From Ekhidna sp964289745 (GTDB lineage Bacteria > Bacteroidota > Bacteroidia > Cytophagales > Cyclobacteriaceae), in NCBI GenBank assembly GCA_964289745.1, contig CAXYMM010000002.1:248001-312000 (forward strand): a stretch of DNA of 64,000 bases, given 5' to 3'. Positions within the stretch are counted from its first letter, which is position 1. Every line of letters starts with the position of its first letter. The notes below the pieces were generated by a model. That model did no database searches. It was given only the letters and a program-made list of their open reading frames with translations, and had not been told where the DNA came from. Positions 27,956 to 36,767 of this stretch are shown here, one piece after another. The position numbers and the translations under genes are program-made.

Positions 27956-29725
27956 ATGACTCAAGAATGGTTTGAAATGCTCGATTTGAGGAAGAAGAAA
28001 TTAGATAAATCCGTTTGGATTCCTCTTCGCTCTCAAAAGACTATTCGGAATCAAATTCCGCACGGAAAGGTTGGTTATCAAGAAGAATTCTTGGGTCATG
28101 GTTCGATAATGATTCCAATTGACAAAAAAGAAGTAACAGAAAACTTGAGTTGGTCTGACATTGGAATAAGCCACTCGCAAGGACTAAATTTTGTTTTTGA
28201 AGAATATTCACAGGCTGATTTATTGGAAACCGATGACTTTAAAGGAATTCATTTGGTCTTAGACCAAACCTTTGATAATAACTATGACAATCATGTTTGG
28301 CATTTACACCAGGATTTAGTTATCAGTTTAGGCTTAAAAAGAGAAGGTGATAATTGGGTTTGTCCAAGAAGAGGATATGAAATAGTAGCAAGACTTGAAA
28401 AAGACGAAGATGACAGTCCTGTTGTTCTCGAAATAAAGAATCAATATTTAAAAGACTATTTGAACGCAAGAGGTTGCGGTCTCTACATGACTTCATTTTT
28501 TAGTCGAGATGAAATATTCGAAGACCGCTCAGTTCTTTCTTGGAATGAAGAATCAAAACAATCTGAAGATGGAAAAGATATTTGGGAGTGCAGAGTTTTA
28601 GAAATACATGAAGGTGGTTTTCCTTTTGGAGAAAAGATAGCCTTTTCACATGTTAGTAGAATTGATGTTGATGAAGATGAGGATGTTCCAGACATGACAT
28701 CTTTTCCAACAGACGATAATGTGAAGTCTGAATTCTATGAGAAGGGTTTCGGAGGAAAGAAGTTGTTTAGAATTATGGCGGAACTTTGGAAATACGAATG
28801 GATTAATCCCGCGAATTCAAGCCCAATAACATTAGGTAACGAAGAAAAAATTGACATTTTCTACATTGTTGATGCCACAGGAAACAAGAAAAGTGGAAAG
28901 GAATTAATAAATGGCGGAAAATGGCTTTGGTTTAAGCCTGAATTGATATCTGCTCTGTTGTCTAAGCGAGGTAGTTTTTTGAATTGGTATACTAGAGACA
29001 CAGGTAAAGTTTCATGTGCACCAGCTTGCGGAGTTCATTTTGGCGTTAATGGTTTAGGATTGATTACCGTTTATGGAAAGGATATTGGACAATTAACATT
29101 ATGGCAACAACAAATTTGGGCGAGTTATAATGTCGCCCCAGATGGTGGAATATCCAAAGAGCTTCACGCTTCACAAGTTAAGGCTGAACCAGCATCTACC
29201 GTTGCACCAGAAGTTTTCCTTGAGAAAGTAATCAAAGAAATAAATGAGGCTTCTAATGAAAACTTACAAATCCAATTTTTCAGAGGTCATAGCTCAATTA
29301 ACGAAATTGTATCATCAATTCACAGATTCAGAGCAATAGATACCAAGGGGCTTTACTCGCTTTCAAAAGACTTGGCAAGAATTATTGTTGACGATATTGA
29401 TACAGATTCTATTCAGAAAATTGTTACACCGCCTAAGAAAACGAAATGGGGTTCACTCAAGAGCATTGAAAACCTACTTGCATCAAAAATACCTAAGGAT
29501 GAAGCTCGTAAAATAATGAGTCCATTTGTAGGCATATATGAATTGAGACATGGAGATGCCCATTTACCTAGTAGTGAAATTGAAGAATCATTTAAGCTCA
29601 TTAAAATAGATAGAAATCAGCCAGCAGTTATACAAGGCTATCAAATGCTTTTTGCTTGTGTGAACAATTTACATGTGATATTGAGCATACTTAAGAATTG
29701 GACAAATCTGAAAACAGAAAAATAA
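27956..29725 (+). CDS. Hypothetical protein, 589 residues, possible C-terminal HEPN-like helices
   Basis: I do not recognise the family. The N-terminal 390 residues are rich in acidic and aromatic residues and look like beta domains (WHLHQDLVISLGLKREGDNW, ECRVLEIHEGGFPFGEKIAF). The last 150 residues are helical and contain IYELRHGDAHLPSSEI near 527, an RxxxxH-like pattern (RHGDAH) seen in HEPN RNases and in ApeA-like defence proteins. Function is therefore only guessed. It is the sole gene of cassette 5 and begins 32 bp into it. No signal peptide or membrane helix is seen. Confidence 0.5.
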   Translation: MTQEWFEMLDLRKKKLDKSVWIPLRSQKTIRNQIPHGKVGYQEEFLGHGSIMIPIDKKEVTENLSWSDIGISHSQGLNFVFEEYSQADLLETDDFKGIHLVLDQTFDNNYDNHVWHLHQDLVISLGLKREGDNWVCPRRGYEIVARLEKDEDDSPVVLEIKNQYLKDYLNARGCGLYMTSFFSRDEIFEDRSVLSWNEESKQSEDGKDIWECRVLEIHEGGFPFGEKIAFSHVSRIDVDEDEDVPDMTSFPTDDNVKSEFYEKGFGGKKLFRIMAELWKYEWINPANSSPITLGNEEKIDIFYIVDATGNKKSGKELINGGKWLWFKPELISALLSKRGSFLNWYTRDTGKVSCAPACGVHFGVNGLGLITVYGKDIGQLTLWQQQIWASYNVAPDGGISKELHASQVKAEPASTVAPEVFLEKVIKEINEASNENLQIQFFRGHSSINEIVSSIHRFRAIDTKGLYSLSKDLARIIVDDIDTDSIQKIVTPPKKTKWGSLKSIENLLASKIPKDEARKIMSPFVGIYELRHGDAHLPSSEIEESFKLIKIDRNQPAVIQGYQMLFACVNNLHVILSILKNWTNLKTEK

Positions 29726-29735
29726 AAAATACTGA

Positions 29736-29800
29736 GCCCAACATGGTGTATAGTGCATAGCTCGTAACCTCGCTACGACACCATACACAAACCGTTACCG
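29736..29800 (+). repeat. attC-like site 5, short form (65 bp)
   Basis: GCCCAACATGGTGTATAG with GCATAGC pairs with GCTACGACACCATACAC and ends ACCG^TTACCG. The cassette start TTGTGCTCA at 27924 matches TGAGCCCAAC with one mismatch. The arms are nearly closed, with a short terminal loop. Confidence 0.88.
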
Positions 29801-29844
29801 CCAATATTTAGAGCGACATTGCTATACGATAAAACATTATAAAA

Positions 29845-31815
29845 ATGCAAGCAAAAGAAACTAAATTACAAGACATTATTGAAGGAACGAAACAATATGT
29901 TGTTCCATTATTTCAGCGAACTTATAGTTGGACAAATAAGGAATGGAATATTTTATGGAAAGATTTAGTTGAACTTTGCGAAACGGAAAACCCAAGAACT
30001 CACTTTATTGGTTCAATTGTTAATATGCCAACAGTTTCAGTTCCTGAAGGGGTTGCAAAATATTTATTGATAGATGGTCAACAACGGTTGACAACTATAT
30101 TTATTATTCTCACACTTTTACGCAATAAAGCACGTGAAATACAAAACCAAGAATTTGCAGAAGAGATTAATAATACTCTTTTAGTTAATCCATATAAAAA
30201 AGAGAATGACTATTTTAAGTTAATGCCAACGCAAGTAGATAGGGGTTGTTTCAAAAACTATATTTTGGGCAAGGAAAATACTGTTGAAAATCAGCTTACT
30301 AAAGCATATGATTTTTTTGATAAAAAATTAAGACAAATACCTCTTGACTTTGAAAAACTAAAGAAAATTATAACAAGTTATTTTTCTGTTGTGAGTATCG
30401 TTCTTGACCCTGACGATAATCCATATTTAGTGTTTGAAAGTCTAAATGCAAAAGGCCGTCCATTAACTCAAGCAGATTTAATAAGGAATTATTTTTTTAT
30501 GAGAATCCATGTTGATAATCAAGAAAGTGTTTATCAGGAATTTTGGAGTCCTATGCAATCAAATCTAAGAGAAAAAATGACAGAATTCATACGTCATTTT
30601 CTTATGAGAAATGGTAGTAATGTTAAGCAAACTGACGTTTATTATTCTTTAAAAGAAGTAGTAGGTAATGGAGATGTTATTAAATACATTTCTGAAATGT
30701 ATTCTTATTCTGAATACTACCAAAGATTAATTCATCCAGAATTCGAGCCTGATACAATATTGCAGAAGTACTTTAGAAGATTAAATAGAATTGAGGTTAC
30801 AACAGCTTACCCACTATTGCTGAGTGTGTATAATCTATACGAATCTGGAAATCTTACAAAAGAAAATTTTGTTGAAATATTAAAGGTTATTGAAAACTAC
30901 ATGATTAGAAGGTTTGTTTGTGGAATACCTACTAACCAATTGAACAAAATATTTCCAACAATTTACCCAACAGTAAAAGATAAAACAGGGGATGATGTTG
31001 TTGAGGGTGTTAAAAGTATAGTTCAAAGTAAGGGGTATCCAAAAGACAATGAATTTATTCTTCGTTTAAAAGAAACGAAATTGTATGGTGCTGGAGACAG
31101 ACAAATAAAAACCAAATTGATACTTGAGAGCATAGAAGAAAGCTTTAATCATAAAGAAGAAGTTTCTTTCGATGACTTAACAATCGAACATGTGATGCCG
31201 CAAACTTTGTCTGAGTGGTGGCAAGAACATATAGGAGAAAGCTGGGAAGACACACATGATTTATATTTACATACATTGGGTAATTTATCTTTGACTGCAT
31301 ACAATACAGAGTTGTCAAATGATGATTTTCCAATAAAACAAGAAACATTAAGAGAAAGTCATTTAGAAATCAATAAATACTTTGAAGAAAAGTTTTCATG
31401 GAAAAAAACAGATATTGAAGCAAGAGCTGAATACTTAGCAGATAAAGTCCTAGCTATATGGCCTTATTTTGGACAGGAAAACTCTACATCTGACATTCAG
31501 GAAGTGACAGGAACAACTCCACGTAAAGTTAAAATTTTAGGACAGTATTTTGATGTTGGTTCTTGGCGTGATGTACTTCAGCAGACTTTAAATACTGTTG
31601 CTGACTTAGAACCTGAAAAGTTTGATATTTTAGCTCAAAACTTTCCTAGATATATTGGTAAAGATAAAAGCAAGTTTAGAGCAATTCGACAACTTAATAA
31701 TGGTTATTTCTTTGAAGTAAATCTTTCAGCCCAAAATGTCCAAAGACTTTGCTATCAAGCAATGGAAACAATCGAATTAACATCAGAGGACTGGGAAGTG
31801 GAGATTGATTACTAG
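29845..31815 (+). CDS. GmrSD-like DUF262/DUF1524 protein (putative modification-dependent nuclease)
   Basis: This 656-residue protein is the only gene of cassette 6. The N-terminal DUF262 (ParB/sulfiredoxin-like) has VVPLFQRTYSWT near 18 and the hallmark LLIDGQQRLTTIF near 76. The middle is helical. DUF1524 follows with its His-Asn nuclease signature (LTIEHVMPQTLSEWW near 446, HTLGNLSLTAYN near 477). The C-terminal 100 residues are an added domain (WRDVLQQTLNTVADLEPEKF). Relatives such as GmrSD restrict phage DNA with modified bases. The exact target here is unknown. Confidence 0.88.
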   Translation: MQAKETKLQDIIEGTKQYVVPLFQRTYSWTNKEWNILWKDLVELCETENPRTHFIGSIVNMPTVSVPEGVAKYLLIDGQQRLTTIFIILTLLRNKAREIQNQEFAEEINNTLLVNPYKKENDYFKLMPTQVDRGCFKNYILGKENTVENQLTKAYDFFDKKLRQIPLDFEKLKKIITSYFSVVSIVLDPDDNPYLVFESLNAKGRPLTQADLIRNYFFMRIHVDNQESVYQEFWSPMQSNLREKMTEFIRHFLMRNGSNVKQTDVYYSLKEVVGNGDVIKYISEMYSYSEYYQRLIHPEFEPDTILQKYFRRLNRIEVTTAYPLLLSVYNLYESGNLTKENFVEILKVIENYMIRRFVCGIPTNQLNKIFPTIYPTVKDKTGDDVVEGVKSIVQSKGYPKDNEFILRLKETKLYGAGDRQIKTKLILESIEESFNHKEEVSFDDLTIEHVMPQTLSEWWQEHIGESWEDTHDLYLHTLGNLSLTAYNTELSNDDFPIKQETLRESHLEINKYFEEKFSWKKTDIEARAEYLADKVLAIWPYFGQENSTSDIQEVTGTTPRKVKILGQYFDVGSWRDVLQQTLNTVADLEPEKFDILAQNFPRYIGKDKSKFRAIRQLNNGYFFEVNLSAQNVQRLCYQAMETIELTSEDWEVEIDY

Positions 31816-31822
31816 AAATACT

Positions 31823-31949
31823 GGCGGTAACAATGTGTATAATTCATAAGGGTTTCAGAGGTTTTCGAGCGGCATCACCCGCATTAATTCTGGGTGGTAA
31901 CTTGATAAGTTTGAAGTCCGCGATCCCTTACGAAATCATACACTCACCG
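31823..31949 (+). repeat. attC-like site 6, split from its next cassette by repeat copy B
   Basis: GGCGGTAACAATGTGTATAA with TCATAAGGG pairs with CCCTTACGAAATCATACAC and ends CACCG. The usual TTRRRY does not follow; the 262-bp repeat starts directly after the G. The cassette start TTACCGCC at 29795 matches GGCGGTAAC at 31823. Confidence 0.85.
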
Positions 31950-32211
31950 ATGTAGCACATTCAGCTAAAGCTGACCAAAGTTACTCCGTGCTTACGCACT
32001 CCCGTCCCTTTGGATATGTGCTACATTGACCCGCTAAACCAAATTGCTAATGATTAGTACTATAATAAAATACAGCTTTAACTGCCCACTGAGGGAAAAC
32101 GATGCTACATCAATCGCTAAAACGCAATTTGATAAGGTTCTTCTCGTCTTTTGAATATTTCGAGTAAACTCGATATTCAAAATCCAGAACCTCACTGCGT
32201 TTAGCGGGTCA
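31950..32211 (+). repeat. 262-bp ORF-less cassette-like repeat, copy B
   Basis: It is the same as copy A except for about two substitutions (near 32089 and 32102). It lies exactly between CCG (end of attC site 6) and TTCGATGCC (start of the cydAB cassette), with no target duplication. A minus-strand frame of 62 codons crosses its right end but starts outside it, so I do not call it a gene. Confidence 0.85.
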
Positions 32212-32315
32212 TTCGATGCCATAAAAAATTAAATAAAACCAATCTAAATAATCAACAATAAAGATTACTGGAAACAGGAATATAGTCTAAGTTGTTTACA
32301 AAATAAAACGAATCA

Positions 32316-33686
32316 ATGGACGTAGAAATATTATCAAGAATACAATTTGCTTTCACCGTAGCTTTTCATTACATATACCCTCCTTTAAGTATTGGGATAG
32401 GGTTATTGCTCGTCATTTTTGAAGGGATGTATCTCAAAACTGGAGATAAACAATGGGAGCGATTAACCCGATTTTGGATAAAAATATTTGCCCTCACATT
32501 TGGTATTGGCGTAGCTACTGGAATTGTCATGGAATTTGAATTTGGAACAAATTGGGCGACTTACTCCAGATATGTAGGTGATGTATTTGGAAGCGCATTA
32601 GCCGCAGAGGGTTTATTCGCTTTTGCACTCGAAAGTGGATTTTTAGGAATCCTTTTATTCGGATGGAATAGGGTCTCGCCCAAAGTTCATTTTATTTCAA
32701 CCATTGGTGTATTCTTGGGTAGTATGTTTTCGGCAGTTTGGATTGTAGTAGCCAATAGCTGGCAACAAACACCTGCCGGATATAAAATAGTCGGAGAGGG
32801 AATGCAAGCTCGTGCAGAGATTACAGATTTTTGGGCTATGGTGTTTAATCCTTCAAGTGTAGATAGGATTACACATGTATGGATAGGGGCTTTTTTAGCA
32901 GGAGCTTTTTTGGTGCTAAGCGTTCATGCATATTATCTCCTAAAAGACAGACATATCGAGATGTCAAAAAAGGGGTTTAAAGTTGCTTTATTTGTCGCAG
33001 CATTTTTCTCTCTTTCCCAACTATTTACGGGACACCGTTCAGCAGACGGCGTTGCCCATAATCAACCCGCAAAATTAGCCGCAATGGAGGGACATTTTGA
33101 TAGTTTAGCAGTTGCGGATATGTACTTATTGGGCTGGGTAGATAAAGAAAACCAAGAAGTAACCGGCTTGGGTGTGCCGGGAGGATTGAGTTTCTTATTG
33201 CATCAGGATTTTGAAACGCCTGTTATTGGATTGAATGCTTTCCCAGAAGATGAACGACCAACGGCAGTTAATGCCATATTTCAATTTTATCACTTGATGG
33301 TTGCCATAGGAATGGCATTGATTGGCTTAACCTTGTTGAGTTTATATTTTCTATGGAAGAAAAAATTATTTGACCAAAAATGGTTGCTTTGGGTATTTGT
33401 CTTTGCGGTCATTTTACCTCAATTAGCTAATCAATTTGGCTGGTATGCTGCTGAAATGGGAAGGCAGCCTTGGGTCGTTTATGGTTTATTGAAAACTTCG
33501 GATGCGCTCTCCGCAACGGTAACGGCAAATCAGGTTATGTTTTCCCTGATTATGTTCACCATTGTATATGTCATACTGTTCGCTTTGTTTGTTTATTTGC
33601 TCAATAAAAAAATCAAGCATGGCATTGATGACTATAGCCAATTATTAAAAAGACCTTTTCAAAGAAGTATCACTCAAAAATCATAA
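32316..33686 (+). CDS. cydA: Cytochrome bd ubiquinol oxidase subunit I
   Basis: This 456-residue membrane protein forms the quinol- and oxygen-reacting subunit of cytochrome bd, a terminal oxidase that works at low oxygen and resists NO and peroxide. The haem ligand helix (FAFTVAFHYIYPPLSIG, near 12-28), GRQPWVVYGLLKTSDALS near 387, and GHRSADGVAHNQPAK near 237 are family motifs. The Q-loop is short, as in many Gram-positive and Bacteroidota forms. It is the first gene of cassette 7 and starts 104 bp into it. cydB follows after 5 bp. The frame is complete. Confidence 0.96.
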   Translation: MDVEILSRIQFAFTVAFHYIYPPLSIGIGLLLVIFEGMYLKTGDKQWERLTRFWIKIFALTFGIGVATGIVMEFEFGTNWATYSRYVGDVFGSALAAEGLFAFALESGFLGILLFGWNRVSPKVHFISTIGVFLGSMFSAVWIVVANSWQQTPAGYKIVGEGMQARAEITDFWAMVFNPSSVDRITHVWIGAFLAGAFLVLSVHAYYLLKDRHIEMSKKGFKVALFVAAFFSLSQLFTGHRSADGVAHNQPAKLAAMEGHFDSLAVADMYLLGWVDKENQEVTGLGVPGGLSFLLHQDFETPVIGLNAFPEDERPTAVNAIFQFYHLMVAIGMALIGLTLLSLYFLWKKKLFDQKWLLWVFVFAVILPQLANQFGWYAAEMGRQPWVVYGLLKTSDALSATVTANQVMFSLIMFTIVYVILFALFVYLLNKKIKHGIDDYSQLLKRPFQRSITQKS

Positions 33687-33691
33687 CATTC

Positions 33692-34726
33692 ATGGAAACA
33701 TTTTTAGGAATAGATTATCCCACTTTGTGGTTTTTAGTTGTTGGTGCAACCTTTTCAGGATATGCGATATTGGATGGTTTTGACCTGGGAGCTGGTGCAT
33801 TACATTTGTTTTTCAAAAAAGATATAAGTCGTAGGATAGCTTTAAATGCTGTCGGTCCAGTATGGGATGGGAATGAAGTCTGGTTGGTAATTGGTGGAGG
33901 AACGCTGTTTGCCGGATTTCCAGTTTTGTATGCGACGCTTCTGTCAGCTATGTACATTCCTTTCATGCTCTTTTTGTTGTTTATCATACTTAGAGCAGTC
34001 GCCATAGAGTTTAGAAGTAAAGAGAAAATGACTTGGTGGCGTAAAACTTGGGATGTGGTTTATAGTTTTTCAAGTATTATGTTGGCTCTTTGTTTGGGGA
34101 TTGTGCTTGGGAATGTATTGCAAGGAATGCCATTGGATAAGAATTTTGAATTTGAAGGGGATTGGTTATCCTTTTTTAATCCTTATGCAGTTCTCACGGG
34201 GCTTACAGTATTAGCGTTAATGACCTTACACGGTGGAATCTACCTTTGTCTAAAAACAGAGGGTAAACTATTTGATAAAGTAGAGCGATTGGTAAAAAAT
34301 GCAATCATTGCCTTTATCATTTTATTTAGTGTGCTAAGTCTATATTCCTTGATTTATTTCCCACATTTATCAGATAAGTTTAAAGAAACTCCTTATTTAT
34401 TTATTGTTCCTCTTTTGGGTATTTTAAGTATAGCCAATGTACCAAGATTGGTAACTAAACAAAAGTTTCTAACTGCATTTATATTTTCTTCTTTAACCTT
34501 TGCGTTTTTATTGATAACAGTAGCAATAGAATTGTATCCGCAACTACTATTTGCGAATAATAAGGTCGAAAACAGTATCACCATTTATAATGCAGCATCC
34601 TCTGATAAATCGTTGGGAATCATGCTCCGATTTGTGGCAGTCGGTGTTCCTCTGATAATAGGATACACCTATTTTGTATATAGAGCCTTTTGGGGGAAAG
34701 TGGAATTGGATGAAACAAGTCATTAA
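33692..34726 (+). CDS. cydB: Cytochrome bd ubiquinol oxidase subunit II
   Basis: This 344-residue polytopic protein pairs with CydA. Typical motifs: FLGIDYPTLWFLVVGATFSG at the start, GYAILDGFDLGAGALH near 22, and VWDGNEVWLVIGGGTLFAGF near 57. About nine membrane helices are seen and the frame is complete. No cydX-like small ORF or cydCD genes are nearby. The gene ends 14 bp before the left arm of attC-like site 7, so both oxidase subunits lie inside a single 2.6-kb cassette. Confidence 0.95.
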   Translation: METFLGIDYPTLWFLVVGATFSGYAILDGFDLGAGALHLFFKKDISRRIALNAVGPVWDGNEVWLVIGGGTLFAGFPVLYATLLSAMYIPFMLFLLFIILRAVAIEFRSKEKMTWWRKTWDVVYSFSSIMLALCLGIVLGNVLQGMPLDKNFEFEGDWLSFFNPYAVLTGLTVLALMTLHGGIYLCLKTEGKLFDKVERLVKNAIIAFIILFSVLSLYSLIYFPHLSDKFKETPYLFIVPLLGILSIANVPRLVTKQKFLTAFIFSSLTFAFLLITVAIELYPQLLFANNKVENSITIYNAASSDKSLGIMLRFVAVGVPLIIGYTYFVYRAFWGKVELDETSH

Positions 34727-34740
34727 AAGAGAGAGAATAC

Positions 34741-34806
34741 GGCATCGAACAATGTATATGACGTTCATGCCCAGCAAAAGCTGGTCACGCCGCATATACG
34801 AGACCG
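34741..34806 (+). repeat. attC-like site 7, split from its next cassette by repeat copy C
   Basis: GGCATCGAACAATGTATATG with a CATGCC side block pairs with CGCCGCATATACGAGACCG. The cassette start TTCGATGCC at 32212 matches GGCATCGAAC. The loop contains the small hairpin CCAGCAAAAGCTGG. Repeat copy C follows directly after CCG. Confidence 0.85.
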
Positions 34807-35066
34807 GTAGCACATTCAGCTAAAGCTGACCAAAGTTACTCCGTGCTTACGCACTCCCGTCCCTTTGGATATGTGCTACATTGACCCGCTAAACCAAATT
34901 GCTAATGATTAGTACTATAATAAAATACAGCTTTAACTGCCCATTGAGGGAAAACGACGCTACATCAATCGCTAAAACGCAATTTGATAAGGTTCTTCTC
35001 GTCTTTTGAATATTTCGAGTAAACTCGATATTCAAAATCCAGAACCTCACTGCGTTTAGCGGGTCA
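34807..35066 (+). repeat. 262-bp ORF-less cassette-like repeat, copy C (260 bp)
   Basis: It appears identical to copy A but lacks the first two bases (starts GTAGCAC). It lies between CCG of site 7 and TTGTGCCCC of cassette 8. Copy C is the second case of insertion exactly at the attC crossover point. Confidence 0.85.
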
Positions 35067-35129
35067 TTGTGCCCCATTTAAAAAAAGCCAACGCACAAAG
35101 CAAAGAGTGCTACGCACACATTGCTTTTT
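35067..35129 (+). repeat. 63-bp shared 5' cassette end (cassette 8)
   Basis: The first 63 bp of this cassette are identical to 38255-38317 at the start of cassette 9. They include CCAACGCAC and an imperfect hairpin (AAAGCAAAGAGTG / CACACATTGCTTT). Confidence 0.85.
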
Positions 35130-35211
35130 ACCCGCCCCGAGATTTGAATCTTATATTGACAATAAAATCGCAAATTCTAATTACATTTGCTAAAAATAGG
35201 TCAAGTACACT

Positions 35212-35538
35212 ATGTCAAGTTTTGGACAGTTTTTAAGGACGGAAAGAGAGAAACGGAAGTGGACACAATCTGAGTTCGGAGATAAAATCGGACTAAACGT
35301 TAGTGCCGTAAGTAGGATTGAAAATGAATCTCAAAGGTTCTCAAAATCAAAACTGAAAGCTCTAAGTGACCTATTTAAAATTGATGAACAAGTCATAAAA
35401 GACCTGTATTTCGCTGACAAATTTGCGAGAGAAGCTTTTCAGCATAGCTGTTCTGATAAAATATTTTCGGTCGCTGAACAGAATGTAAAGTACATTAAGC
35501 AACAAAGGGAAACTCAAGGTCAAATCGAATTCAAATGA
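35212..35538 (+). CDS. XRE-family controller-like regulator of an RM system
   Basis: This 108-residue protein has an N-terminal helix-turn-helix (FLRTEREKRKWTQSEFGDKI, then GLNVSAVSRIENE). The rest is a short helical tail. It overlaps the following methylase gene by 4 bp (ATGA). Small XRE proteins in this place usually act as controller (C) proteins that delay the endonuclease until the methylase has protected the host, or repress the unit. A C-box cannot be assigned with confidence. Confidence 0.85.
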   Translation: MSSFGQFLRTEREKRKWTQSEFGDKIGLNVSAVSRIENESQRFSKSKLKALSDLFKIDEQVIKDLYFADKFAREAFQHSCSDKIFSVAEQNVKYIKQQRETQGQIEFK

Positions 35539-36767
35539 AAAGGAAGTATTCAGAAATACGAGAGAAGCTAAATTTTGTCATTGACAAAAAGACAACTGAT
35601 GACATGGCTCATTTGACACATTATTTCCATAATCATAAGAATGGGGTTTCACAATACTTTAGACCTCAAGCCGAGAAGTATCTTTATCAGCTACATGAAG
35701 AACTTGGGTTGGTTGAAGAACCAAGTTTCCAATCATACCTTCCTTTCGAATGGGATATTCCCTTTCCAACTCCCAAAAGACCAAAATTTAAATTCATTGA
35801 CCTATTCGCAGGAATAGGTGGCATTCGTTTGGCGTACCAAAATAACGGTGGCAAATGTGTCTTTTCTAGCGAATGGGACTCCTTTGCGAAGAAAACTTAT
35901 GAAGCAAATTTTGGAGAAGTCCCTTTTGGAGACATAACTAAAATTTCAGAATCTGAAATTCCCGACCATGATGTGTTGCTAGGTGGTTTTCCTTGTCAGC
36001 CATTCTCAATTGCGGGAGTATCTAAAAAGAATTCACTTGGCAGACAACATGGCTTTTTAGACAAAACACAAGGAACACTATTCTTTGATATTGCGAGAAT
36101 CATAGAGCATAAAAGACCTAAAGCTTTTATGCTTGAAAATGTCAAGAATCTTGTTTCTCACGATAAGAGAAGGACTTTTAAAGTAATTACTGAAACCTTG
36201 TCAGAATTAGGGTATTCAATTCATTATAAAGTTTTAGACGCCAAGTACTACGTTCCTCAACACAGAGAGAGAATAATCATTGTCGGCTTCGACAAAGCAA
36301 TATTTAATGAGCAAGAGCAGTTCAAATTTCCTGAACCGAAGGATATTGAACTTAGAATTCAAGACATTTTAGAACCTGAAGTTGACGATAAATACACTCT
36401 TTCAGATAAACTTTGGAACTATCTTCAAGACTATAAGAAAAAACACCAAGCCAAAGGGAACGGATTTGGTTTTGGATTGACTAACTTGAATGGTGTTTCA
36501 AGAACACTTAGTGCTCGTTACTATAAAGACGGTGCAGAAATCTTAATACCTCAAGAAGGCAAAAACCCAAGAAGGTTAACACCACGAGAGTGTGCAAGAC
36601 TTCAAGGTTTTCCTGATACTTTCGAAATCCCAGTATCTGACAACCAAGGATATAAGCAATTCGGAAACTCGGTAGCTGTTCCATTAATGCAGGCCGTTGG
36701 AAAGAATATTATTAAAGAATTACAGAGAGTAAATGAACCTGAGCAATCTAAAGTCGCTGTTTGCTGA
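35535..36767 (+). CDS. DNA (cytosine-5)-methyltransferase of an MvaI/BcnI-type RM system
   Basis: This 410-residue C5 methylase has an N-terminal extension of about 85 residues before motif I (FIDLFAGIGGIRLAY). Motif IV follows with the catalytic cysteine (GGFPCQPFSIAG near 152), then ENVKNL, motif VIII QHRERIIIVGF, and the late motifs RECARLQGFPDTF and QFGNSVAVP. It should protect the host from the endonuclease encoded right after it; the two frames overlap by 35 bp. The enzyme partner suggests a CCNGG-type target, as for MvaI, BcnI or ScrFI relatives, which is inference. Confidence 0.92.
   Translation: MKRKYSEIREKLNFVIDKKTTDDMAHLTHYFHNHKNGVSQYFRPQAEKYLYQLHEELGLVEEPSFQSYLPFEWDIPFPTPKRPKFKFIDLFAGIGGIRLAYQNNGGKCVFSSEWDSFAKKTYEANFGEVPFGDITKISESEIPDHDVLLGGFPCQPFSIAGVSKKNSLGRQHGFLDKTQGTLFFDIARIIEHKRPKAFMLENVKNLVSHDKRRTFKVITETLSELGYSIHYKVLDAKYYVPQHRERIIIVGFDKAIFNEQEQFKFPEPKDIELRIQDILEPEVDDKYTLSDKLWNYLQDYKKKHQAKGNGFGFGLTNLNGVSRTLSARYYKDGAEILIPQEGKNPRRLTPRECARLQGFPDTFEIPVSDNQGYKQFGNSVAVPLMQAVGKNIIKELQRVNEPEQSKVAVC

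Noticed and set aside
31950..32211. The 262-bp repeat as a MITE
   Set aside because: It has no target-site duplication and its ends do not form terminal inverted repeats in the inserted form; its arms pair only when the ends are joined, as in a cassette. A MITE that targets attC remains a lesser alternative.
32034..35077. Minus-strand 62-codon frames at 32034-32222 and 34889-35077 within copies of the 262-bp repeat
   Set aside because: The frame is the same because the DNA is repeated; its start codon lies outside the repeat in both cases and is missing in copy A. It follows the attC stem and has no coding character.
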